Shown piece after piece: positions 1 to 6,117 of a stretch of 7,684 nt of DNA. The stretch is from Opitutaceae bacterium. Lineage in GTDB: Bacteria > Verrucomicrobiota > Verrucomicrobiia > Opitutales > Opitutaceae. A program made the position numbers and the translations under genes. The notes under the pieces are model-generated. The model saw only the letters and a program-made list of their open reading frames with translations, was not told the origin of the DNA and made no database searches. Where the stretch lies: the NCBI GenBank assembly GCA_031272375.1, contig JAISTY010000113.1, positions 1-7,684 of the forward strand. Reading direction: 5' to 3'. Every line of letters starts with the position of its first letter. Positions within the stretch are counted from its first letter, which is position 1.

Positions 1-130
1 CCCCGCACTCCCAAGCCCAAATGCGATTTACGTGAGCGAATAAACAGCCCCAGCACCCCAAAATCCGCCCTCAAATCCCCTGGAAACGAGCCGCCCAGAA
101 GGTAAACGGGCCCAATTCCCCGGCTCGCCT
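1..130. other. Non-coding flank, no gene recognised
   Basis: No reading frame here has a recognisable protein, and none has a start with a ribosome binding site. A 7-bp inverted repeat (cgagccg at 87-93 and cggctcg at 121-127, 27 bases apart) is visible but has no T-tract, so it is not a convincing terminator. The stretch from about 43 loosely resembles the start of the repeat at 131 (acagcc followed by a caccccaaaa-like string). It could be a third, badly decayed copy, but the match is too weak to annotate. Confidence 0.4.
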
Positions 131-188
131 ACAGACAGCCACACCTCCGCCCCAAAAACATCACTGTCATTCCATTTTTTGCCTGTCC
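131..188. repeat. Degenerate intergenic repeat, copy 1
   Basis: This is one of two imperfect direct copies. It begins acagacagccac and ends with a T-run followed by gcctgtcc, and it includes an internal catcactgtcattcc block. The second copy at 209-268 has the same order of landmarks: acagaca, ccac, an aacat block, ctgtcat, ttcc, a T6 run, and gc(c/g)tgtcc. Copy starts are 78 bp apart and the differences are small substitutions and gaps. The repeat is more AT-rich than the flanking genes. It does not look coding. It may belong to a genome-wide intergenic repeat family, which one window cannot show. Confidence 0.6.
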
Positions 189-208
189 CGAACATGGCCC
201 CCCCATTC

Positions 209-268
209 ACAGACAACCACGCCCCGGAACGGGAACATGCCTGTCATAACTTCCTTTTTTGCGTGTCC
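209..268. repeat. Degenerate intergenic repeat, copy 2
   Basis: This is the second copy of the 131-188 repeat. It begins acagacaaccac and ends with a T6 run and gcgtgtcc; the core is aacatgcctgtcataacttcc. The in-frame stop of the decayed lipoprotein frame (tca at 244-246, read on the minus strand) lies inside this copy. The repeat therefore abuts, and may have invaded, the 3' end of that gene. No terminal inverted repeats or transposase are visible, so it is not called an insertion sequence. Confidence 0.6.
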
Positions 269-519
269 GTTAATTTTGGTGGTGGAAGAAAACGCCGTTG
301 TGGGGGGGAGGCTGCGAAAATGCAGGAGGCGTCGGCGGTGCCTTTGAGTTTTTGGGAGGTGTCCACCTCGACTTTTGCAGCCAGCACCGGTTTTTCAACC
401 GACAGGGCAATTGGATTGGTTTGCGCGGATCGGATGGTGCTTGTGCATCCCGTCGCGAGGAACAAAGCGGCGGCGGCAAGTTGCCGCCGCGCAAGCGGGA
501 AAACGCCTTGCTTGCGGTT
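244..519 (-). pseudogene. Decayed small lipoprotein (possible)
   Basis: Read on the minus strand from about 519, this frame gives a lipoprotein-like N-terminus: basic residues (NRKQ, then ARR), the hydrophobic run LAAAALFLA, then the lipobox L-A-T-G-C with its cysteine codon at 445-447. The mature part continues [20 protein letters not shown] and then a [16 protein letters not shown] segment. This resembles the short beta-rich start of several small bacterial lipoproteins. It then becomes low-complexity and stops at 244-246 inside a repeat copy.

Two things argue for decay. No ATG, GTG or TTG lies upstream of the signal peptide; the only candidate, TTG at 465-463, would leave a six-residue signal. 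A C7 tract on the minus strand (plus 302-308) lies where the sequence loses its character, which fits a frameshift. The frame starts about 35 bp downstream of hppA on the same strand. It could instead be chance open frame in GC-rich DNA. Confidence 0.35.
461..490 (-). terminator. Possible hppA terminator hairpin
   Basis: Positions 470-479 (gcggcggcaa) and 481-490 (ttgccgccgc) are perfect 10-bp complementary arms around one base. In the RNA this gives a very GC-rich stem with a small loop. Read in hppA's direction the stem is followed by CTTTGTT, a short U-rich but interrupted tail. It lies about 65 bp beyond the hppA stop. A second weaker stem (490-496 with 510-516, 7 bp) overlaps it. The caveat is that the same bases encode the RRQLAAA part of the lipoprotein-like signal peptide, so the symmetry may be incidental to CGG/GCC codons. 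Confidence 0.45.
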
Positions 520-554
520 GGCGGCGCGGGGAGGGTTTCGCGGCGGTCCGTTTT

Positions 555-2744
555 TCAGAACAGCGTGACGGCGATGTTCACGCCGGCGGTGACGATGCTG
601 ACCATGCTCATCAGCTTGATCAGGATGTTCAGGCTGGGACCGGCGGTGTCCTTGAAGGGGTCGCCAACAGTGTCGCCGATGACGGCGGCTTTGTGCGCCT
701 GGCTGCCTTTGCCGCCAAGGTGGCCTTCCTCGATGTATTTTTTGGCGTTGTCCCAGGCGCCGCCGGAGTTGGCCATGAAGACCGCCAGCACGAAGCCCGC
801 GGACAAGCCGCCGCCGAGCAGACCGAACACGCCGGGGACGCCGAAGAGGATGCCGGTCAGTATCGGCACGACGACGGCGAGAAGGCTGGGGATGACCATT
901 TCGCGCTGGGCGCCAGCGGTGGAGATGGCGACGCAGCGGGCGTAGTCGGGGGTGTCCTTGCCTTCGAGGATGCCGGGGAGTTCCTTGAACTGGCGGCGGA
1001 CCTCCTCGACCATGCGGGCGGCGGCGCGTCCGACGGCGTTGATGGTCAGGCCGCAGAAGAGGAACGCCATCATCGCGCCGATGAAGAGGCCGACGATGAC
1101 CTTTGGGTTCATGAGGGTGACGTCGAAGTAGGTCATGAACTGCGTGAGGGTGGCCTTCATGATGTCAACGGACTGGCCGGCGACGTTCATGATTTTCTGG
1201 CCGTTGTGGATCATGGCGATTTTCAGCTCCTCGACATAGGAGGCGAGGAGGGCGAGGGCGGTGAGGGCGGCGGAGCCGATGGCGAAGCCCTTGCCGGTGG
1301 CGGCGGTGGTGTTGCCGAGGGAGTCGAGGGCGTCGGTGCGTTTGCGGACCTGCGGGTCGAGGCGGGACATTTCGGCGTTGCCGCCGGCGTTGTCGGCGAT
1401 GGGGCCGTAGGCGTCGGTCGCGAGGGTGATGCCGAGGGTGGAGAGCATGCCGACGGCGGCGATGCCGATGCCGTAGAGTCCGGCGGACATGGAGGCGGGG
1501 TCGAAGTGCCAGTCGCCGCTGGAGAAGCAGTAGGCGAGGATGGTGCCGATGGCGACGACGATGACGGGGATGGCGGTGGAGAGCATGCCGACGCCGATGC
1601 CGGAGATGATGACGGTGGCGGGGCCGGTGGCGGAGTTGTTGGAGATGTGCTTGGTGGGTTTGTATTCCTGGGAGGTGTAATACTCGGTCGCCTTGCCGAT
1701 GATGATGCCGGTGACGAGGCCGGTGACGATGGCGCCCCAGACGCCCCAGTAGTTGGGGATTTCGAGGACGCGGAGGACGACCCACGAGAGGAGGGTGATG
1801 AGGACGGAGGAAAAATTGACGCCGTTGCCGAGGGCGTTGAGCAGGTTCTTCTGCGTCGCTCCCTCCTTGGTGCGGACAACGAAGATGCCGGCGATGGAGA
1901 GCAGCGTGCCGACGGCGGCGATGACCATGGGGGCGATGACGGCCTTGTAGGCGTCGGAGCCGGAGAAGGCGGCGGCGCCGAGGGCGGCGGTGGCGAGGAT
2001 GGAGCCGGCGTAGGACTCGTAGAGGTCGGCGCCCATGCCGGCGACGTCGCCGACGTTGTCGCCGACGTTGTCGGCGATGGTGGCGGGGTTGCGGGGGTCG
2101 TCCTCGGGGATGCCGGCCTCGACCTTGCCGACGAGGTCGGCGCCGACGTCGGCGGCCTTTGTGAAGATGCCGCCGCCGACGCGCGCGAAGAGGGCCTGGA
2201 GGGAGGCGCCCATGCCGAAGGTGAGCATGGTGGTTGTGATGATGCCGAGCTGGTGCTCGTCGGCGGGGATGAACGCGCGCAGCACGATGAACCAGAGGGA
2301 GATGTCGAGGAGGGCGAGGCCGACGACGACGAGGCCCATGACGGCGCCGGAGCGGAAGGCGAGCTGGAGGCCGGCGTTGAGGGACTGGCTGGCGGCGTGG
2401 GCGACGCGGTTGGAGGCGTAGGTGGCGGTCTTCATGCCGAAGAAGCCGGCGAGGCCGGAGAAGAAGCCGCCGGTGATGAAGGCGAACGGCACCCAGTTGT
2501 TCTGCAGGCCGAGGCCGTAGGCGAGCCAGGCGAAGAGGAGGGTCAGCGCCAGGAAGAAGAGGCCGACGATTTTGTATTGTTGTTTCAGGTAGGCCATCGC
2601 GCCGGCGCGGACGTGGGAGGCGATTTCCGCCATGCGCGGCGTGCCCTCCGGCGCCGCCTTCATGCGGCGGAAAAACCACGCGGCAAAGCCGAGTGCGAGA
2701 ATGGAGGCGGTCGGTGTGAGCCAGAATAACGGCGACGAGTTCAT
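555..2744 (-). CDS. hppA: K+-dependent Na+ (or Na+/H+) membrane pyrophosphatase
   Basis: This integral membrane enzyme hydrolyses cytoplasmic pyrophosphate and exports Na+ and/or H+. The complete 729-aa product has about 16 membrane segments and the usual family length.

Visible active-site clusters are D199-xxx-D203-xxx-K207-x-E209, EDDPRNP (214-220), DNVGDNVGD (225-233), [17 protein letters not shown] (443-459), D665-N666-xKK, and D691/D695/K698/D699 near the end. A481 and G484 in [10 protein letters not shown] are the residues of K+-dependent enzymes; K+-independent ones carry Lys at the first site. The gate glutamate E243 in GADLYESY is in the position of Na+-transporting types. T91, F95, D147 and M178 appear to match a signature recalled for dual Na+/H+ pumps.

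The start is ATG at 2744-2742 ([11 protein letters not shown]), just before the first membrane helix. The frame stays open 57 codons further upstream, but that part is arginine-rich and not family-like. No Shine-Dalgarno is seen. Confidence 0.97.
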
Positions 2745-2878
2745 GTGGGTTATGTGGAGGAAGGTGTGGATGCGGTTGCGGTTGAGGGCGGCGGTTTGCC
2801 GGCGGGTTTGCCGCGGGCCGTCCGCGTCACGTTCGCGTGAGGAGCGCGGGCGGCGCGGCCTGCCGGCGTTGTTGGAGA

Positions 2879-3661
2879 TCAGCCGCCGAAGGTGGTGTTG
2901 GCGGAGCGCCACCAAGGGTAGAATTCGCGCTCGAGCTGCTCGATGGAGGGCAGGGGGAAGTAGAGGAAGCCGCCGTCGTCGTTGCCGTAGTAGAAGCCGC
3001 GGTGGAGGGTGCGGAAGAGGACGTCCTGGCCGAGGAAGCGGATGACGGTCTTGGTGGTCTTGTTGAAGGCGCGAAGCTCGCGGATGCAGTCGCGGAGGTG
3101 GGGGATGTTGGGATACGGCAGGTTGTCCACGCCCTCGGCCTCGGGGTCGTCGGCGAGGCGGCCCAGCTCAAGCTCGGCGAAGACGATGGCGGGAAGGGCG
3201 ACGCGCTTGGTCTTGTCGGTGATGTGACGGACGAATTCGCGCGGCTCGAGTTGGCTGACGATGCGCGGGGTGACGGGGCTGAATTGCTGGTAAAGGTGAA
3301 AGCGCGGGCCGATTTCGGGAGTGTAGTCGGCGGGGGCGATGGCGAGGGAGCGTCCGTCCTCGGTGACGAGGTAAAGGGACTCGATGGCTTCAACGGGAAC
3401 CTCCTCCAGGACGCGGTAGATGCCGAGGTAGGCGGATTTGCGGGGGTATTCACCCTCGGGGCGCCCAAGGTTGTCGCCGAGACCGGCCTTGGCGATGCGT
3501 TCGGCGGCGTAGGCATCGGTGAGTTTGAAGAAGATGGCCTGGCCGCGGGCGCGTTTCTGGGAGCCGGTGGCCAGGTAGGCGCCGAAGTCCGCCGGCGCGA
3601 GGTGGGAGGCGACCAGCGCCTCGGGGATGACGGAGAGATACAGGTAGGTTTTCATGGTCAT
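2879..3661 (-). CDS. Hypothetical soluble protein upstream of hppA
   Basis: I do not recognise this 260-aa protein. It has no signal peptide or membrane segment and reads like a folded cytoplasmic protein of mixed alpha/beta content.

The N-terminus (MTMKTYLYLSVIPEALVASH) starts with a beta-strand-like run. The middle holds the charged segment EPREFVRHITDKTKRVALP and a LPAIVFAELELGRL stretch (about 152-166). The C-terminus is rich in aromatics and glycine (FYYGNDDGGFLYFPLPSIEQ, then FYPWWRS). There is no cysteine cluster, P-loop or other catalytic motif I can name.

Codon use and composition match its neighbours, and the frame is intact, so it is very likely a real gene. The start could equally be the second ATG at 3655 (MKTYLYL); neither has a Shine-Dalgarno. 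It lies 134 bp upstream of hppA on the same strand, so co-transcription is possible. It is divergent from trpA. Confidence 0.85.
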   Translation of the reverse strand: MTMKTYLYLSVIPEALVASHLAPADFGAYLATGSQKRARGQAIFFKLTDAYAAERIAKAGLGDNLGRPEGEYPRKSAYLGIYRVLEEVPVEAIESLYLVTEDGRSLAIAPADYTPEIGPRFHLYQQFSPVTPRIVSQLEPREFVRHITDKTKRVALPAIVFAELELGRLADDPEAEGVDNLPYPNIPHLRDCIRELRAFNKTTKTVIRFLGQDVLFRTLHRGFYYGNDDGGFLYFPLPSIEQLEREFYPWWRSANTTFGG

Positions 3662-3847
3662 GGAAAACGGAGTGAAAGGCGCGGGACGATGGGGACGGGG
3701 TCGTGGGGTTCAAACGGAAAAAACGGGCGGCGGAAACGGGCGCGGCCATCGCCGCGCGGCGGATAAAACGCTTCCCATCGCCGCGCCCCGGATGCAAGTT
3801 GCGCGCCCTTGCGACCGCACCGTTCCGCGTCCGCCTCCCGACCTCCG
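3662..3847. promoter_or_regulatory. Divergent intergenic region
   Basis: These 186 bp separate the start of the minus-strand hypothetical gene from trpA, so both promoters should lie here. No consensus -35/-10 pair at proper spacing is visible on either strand. The notable structure is a 12-bp direct repeat, ccatcgccgcgc, at 3746-3757 and 3775-3786. Its copies start 29 bp apart and flank a short ataaaac patch, the only AT-rich spot, which could be a -10 region or a factor site. No leader peptide rich in Trp codons and no attenuator-like hairpin with a U-tract was seen ahead of trpA. Confidence 0.35.
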
Positions 3848-4648
3848 ATGAACCGCATTGACCAGCTCTTCCAACGCCTCCGCGCCGAAAACAAAAAGGC
3901 GCTCGCCGCCTTCTACACAGCGGGATTTCCCGACGCCCCCGGCTCGCTCCGCCTCATCTTCGACGCCCTCGACGCCGGCGCGGACCTCATCGAGCTGGGC
4001 GTTCCCTTTTCCGATCCGAGCGCCGACGGTCCCGCGATCCAGGCCGCCTCGCAAAAAGCGCTCGCCAACGGCACCACCCTTCCGGACGTCCTGCAGACGG
4101 CCCGCGCCATCCGCGCCCGGAACGCCACCGCGCCCCTCATCCTCTTCACCTACTTCAACCCGCTGTTCCAGCACGGCCTCGCCCGCGTCGCGCGCGAGGC
4201 GAAGGACGCCGGCGTTGACGCCTTTCTGGTCGTGGACCTGCCGTTCGAGGAATCGGAGGAGTTCGCGCAATTTCTCCGTCCGGAAGGGCTTGTCCTCATC
4301 CCGCTTGTCTCGCCGGCGACAAGCCGCCGCCGCGCGGGGGAAATCCTGAAAAACGCGGGGGGCTTCGTCTATTATGTCAGCGTCAAGGGCGTCACCGGCG
4401 GCACCGGCGGGCGGGACGATTTCGCGGAGGTCGGCGCGCGTGTCGCGGAGGTCAGGACCGTCACGTCGCTGCCGGTGCTCGCGGGCTTTGGCATTTCGAC
4501 GCCGGAGGACGCGGCGCGGATGGGGCGGGTCGCCGACGGCATCGTGGTCGGGAGCGCGTTCATGCGCCTCGCGGAGCGGTATGGCGGGGAGGAGTTGTTC
4601 GCGCGCAACGCGACCCTTGTCCGCGGGCTCAAGGGAGCCGTCGCCTGA
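3848..4648 (+). CDS. trpA: Tryptophan synthase alpha chain
   Basis: This enzyme cleaves indole-3-glycerol phosphate to indole and glyceraldehyde-3-phosphate. It passes indole through a tunnel to TrpB in the cytoplasmic alpha2beta2 complex, the last step of tryptophan synthesis.

The 266-aa product is of family length and forms a TIM barrel. The catalytic acids fall exactly at the Salmonella positions: E49 in DLIELGVPFSDP and D60 in SADGP. T183 in KGVTGG is the loop-6 threonine. The phosphate-binding parts are GFGIS (213-217) and GIVVGSAF (231-238).

The start is ATG at 3848 (MNRIDQLFQRL), which aligns with the family. The frame is open 13 codons further upstream, but those residues are arginine/serine-rich and unlike TrpA. 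No Shine-Dalgarno is present. No trpB or other trp gene adjoins it; a glycosyltransferase follows after 4 bp, so trpA sits apart from the canonical operon. Confidence 0.98.
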   Translation: MNRIDQLFQRLRAENKKALAAFYTAGFPDAPGSLRLIFDALDAGADLIELGVPFSDPSADGPAIQAASQKALANGTTLPDVLQTARAIRARNATAPLILFTYFNPLFQHGLARVAREAKDAGVDAFLVVDLPFEESEEFAQFLRPEGLVLIPLVSPATSRRRAGEILKNAGGFVYYVSVKGVTGGTGGRDDFAEVGARVAEVRTVTSLPVLAGFGISTPEDAARMGRVADGIVVGSAFMRLAERYGGEELFARNATLVRGLKGAVA

Positions 4649-4652
4649 CGTC

Positions 4653-5588
4653 ATGCAAGCCGCCGCCGACAAGCCGCCGCCGACGACGGGCAGGCCGACC
4701 TACCTGATCGTCGCCCACGCCGACCCCGTCCACTTTCACCGTCTTGCCGGGCGCCTGCTCAACACCGGGAACGTCGTCGCCCACATCAACGCGAGGAGCG
4801 ACATCGCGCCCTTCCTCCGTCCCGACGTGGTGTTTCTTGAGAAACGCCTCCCTGTCAGCTGGGGCGGCTACAATCTTTACGAGGCCATCACCGGGCTTGC
4901 GCGGACGGCGCTGCGGCTTTTCCCCGACTCCTCGCATTTCGCATGCCTGTCCGGCGCGGACTACCCGATTCCCCCCGACCGGGAGCTGGCGGCGTTTTTC
5001 CGGCGGAACGCCGGGCATGAGTTCATCCGCTTCTACAACATCAACACGCCCCCGCACACGTTCCGCGACCACATCGCGCTTTACCGCTTCTGTGATTTCT
5101 TCGGCGCGTGGAACCGCTCCGGCCGCCTGGGGCGCGCCCTGAAATGCGCCCGCATAACGACGGAGCTGCTGGTCGCGGCCTTCGCGCGGAAAAAGTGGCC
5201 CGCCCGCCTCGCGGACGTCGCGCCCTGCGCCGGCAGCACCTGGTGGGCGCTGACGCCCGCCTGCTGCCGCCACATCCTCGAAACCATTGACGCCGATCCC
5301 TTCTGGACGACCTGGTGGCGGACCACCTTCGCGCCGGACGAGAAGATCTTCCACACCCTCGTCGCCCACTCGGACTTCCTCGCGGCGAGCGACGGCTTCG
5401 ATCCCGCCCGCCGCTACATTCACGAGAACGCCAACCTCCATTATCTCACCCCCGACCTTTCCCGCGTCTTCACCCTCGGCGATCTCGGCGAGGTGCTGGA
5501 CTCCGGGAAAATTTTCATCCGCAAGGTGACGACCGCGCGCTCCACGCCGCTGCTGGACGCGCTCGACAAACGCAACGGGACCGCATGA
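4653..5588 (+). CDS. GT14 (Branch/core-2 type) glycosyltransferase
   Basis: This probably transfers a sugar such as N-acetylglucosamine or xylose to a glycan. Acceptor and donor cannot be read from the sequence.

The 311-aa protein resembles the core-2/I-branching (GT14, Pfam Branch) family. The N-terminus reads PTYLIVAHADPVHFHRL (15-31), and VVAHIN (41-46) stands where the family has its IHID strand. Further motifs are SWGGYNLYEA (69-78), LSGADYPI (99-106), GSTWWALT (194-201) and APDEKIFHTL (227-236). E230 fits the catalytic base. SGKIFIRKV (284-292) matches the family's terminal FARK-like motif. There is no membrane anchor, as in bacterial cytoplasmic members.

The start is ATG at 4653, 4 bp after the trpA stop. 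The frame is open far upstream inside trpA, but only this ATG fits. The gene overlaps the next by 4 bp (ATGA), so translation is probably coupled. Confidence 0.88.
   Translation: MQAAADKPPPTTGRPTYLIVAHADPVHFHRLAGRLLNTGNVVAHINARSDIAPFLRPDVVFLEKRLPVSWGGYNLYEAITGLARTALRLFPDSSHFACLSGADYPIPPDRELAAFFRRNAGHEFIRFYNINTPPHTFRDHIALYRFCDFFGAWNRSGRLGRALKCARITTELLVAAFARKKWPARLADVAPCAGSTWWALTPACCRHILETIDADPFWTTWWRTTFAPDEKIFHTLVAHSDFLAASDGFDPARRYIHENANLHYLTPDLSRVFTLGDLGEVLDSGKIFIRKVTTARSTPLLDALDKRNGTA
4657..4684 (+). repeat. 14-bp perfect tandem duplication at the gene start
   Basis: The unit aagccgccgccgac occurs twice in direct succession (4657-4670 and 4671-4684), immediately after the glycosyltransferase ATG at 4653. 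It encodes most of the leader QAAADKPPPT, ahead of the conserved fold. Since 14 is not a multiple of three, gain or loss of one unit would put the ATG out of frame with the enzyme body. Only two copies are present, and the unit is built from GCC/CCG codons common here, so it may be a simple past slippage event. Confidence 0.7.
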
Positions 5589-5986
5589 ACGCCATCGCTG
5601 AATTCGCCGTGTTTTTCTGCGCCGGGACGCTCGCCGCGCTCCCCGCGTTTTTCCGCAAGGCCGCCGTGTCCGCGCCGGCGTTCGTTCCCCTGCCGAAGGG
5701 GCTTTTCGGCCTCGCGCTCGCGCTTTGGAGCCTCCGGTTTTTGACGGAGACCGCGCGCGGGCCGGGCGGCGCGGCGGCGATTGTTTCCGTCGCCGTCGCC
5801 CTCCTTGGCGGGGCCATTGGCGCCGTGTTTGTTCACAAGGGACTCCACAAACATCTCATTTCCCTGCACGGCGAGGCGGGTCCGGTTTCGGCGCGGCTGA
5901 TCGGGAAAACGCAGTCGTTCCAGGAGCGGGCCGGCGTCGCGCTGGCCGTCCTGTCCCTTGCCGGAATGCTTCTCGCCGCCGTGTGA
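5585..5986 (+). CDS. Small integral membrane protein, unknown function
   Basis: I do not recognise this 133-aa protein. It has about four membrane segments: residues 5-22, 36-54, 62-83 and 115-133. A basic, histidine-containing loop lies between the third and fourth (HKGLHKHLISLHGEAG, about 84-99, then RLIGKTQSFQERAG). No catalytic motif is visible, and the last helix ends at the C-terminus.

The start is ATG at 5585, overlapping the stop of the glycosyltransferase in an ATGA, so it is probably translated by coupling and belongs to the same operon as trpA. The adjacency to a glycosyltransferase may hint at envelope glycan or polysaccharide work, but that is inference from position only. The clean overlap, hydrophobic segment pattern and stop position make it a likely real gene. 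Confidence 0.75.
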   Translation: MNAIAEFAVFFCAGTLAALPAFFRKAAVSAPAFVPLPKGLFGLALALWSLRFLTETARGPGGAAAIVSVAVALLGGAIGAVFVHKGLHKHLISLHGEAGPVSARLIGKTQSFQERAGVALAVLSLAGMLLAAV

Positions 5987-5989
5987 GCC

Positions 5990-6029
5990 GCGCGTGTTCG
6001 CCGGAAAACGCGCCCGCTCCCGAAAGCGG
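5990..6029 (+). terminator. Possible tandem-hairpin terminator
   Basis: Just after the stop at 5986, positions 5990-5998 and 6005-6013 pair over nine positions with one mismatch around a 6-base loop. Positions 6014-6018 (ccgct) pair with 6025-6029 (agcgg). The sequence that follows is cttgcattat, AT-rich but not a proper T-run. It may end the trpA-glycosyltransferase-membrane protein transcript, perhaps weakly or with Rho. Confidence 0.4.
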
Positions 6030-6030
6030 C

Positions 6031-6057
6031 TTGCATTATACCTAATACAATTATTGT
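6031..6057. promoter_or_regulatory. AT-rich promoter/operator island
   Basis: In strongly GC-rich surroundings these 27 bases are about 80% A+T. They contain the perfect 11-bp palindrome acaat-t-attgt (6047-6057), the -10-like hexamer tacaat (6046-6051), and on the minus strand a perfect tataat (plus 6035-6040). There is no -35 box at normal spacing for either; ttgcat at 6031 is only 9 bp from tacaat. The island lies 61-87 bp ahead of the oxidoreductase start. It is best read as that gene's promoter region with a binding site for a dimeric regulator, whose identity is unknown. Confidence 0.5.
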
Positions 6058-6117
6058 CGCCGCCAACAACCCGCCGTCTCCCTCGTGGAGGCGGTGACCC
6101 GAAACGAAAGCAAACCC

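Noticed and set aside
87..127. Inverted repeat cgagccg/cggctcg as a possible terminator or mobile element end
   Set aside because: Seven bases with a 27-base loop and no T-run or transposase; plausible by chance in GC-rich DNA.
28..216. 62-codon minus-strand frame beginning TTG
   Set aside because: It overlaps repeat copy 1 and part of copy 2, uses TTG with no binding site, and resembles no protein; better explained as repeat DNA.
375..2729. 784-codon open frame on the plus strand opposite hppA
   Set aside because: It is an aspartate/glycine/glutamate-rich string with no domain, produced by the GC-rich third positions of hppA read in antisense. The minus strand encodes every pyrophosphatase motif.
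2827..2840. Small hairpin tcacg-ttcg-cgtga between the hypothetical gene and hppA
   Set aside because: Only a 5-bp stem with no T-tract on either strand; too weak to call a terminator or a regulatory element.
2745..2915. 57-residue N-terminal extension of HppA
   Set aside because: The frame is open but arginine-rich and lies before a typical HppA N-terminus at ATG 2744; it also overlaps the 3' end of the upstream gene.
3710..4672. 320-codon open frame on the minus strand opposite trpA
   Set aside because: Charged low-complexity antisense frame spanning trpA and the divergent gap; no recognisable protein.
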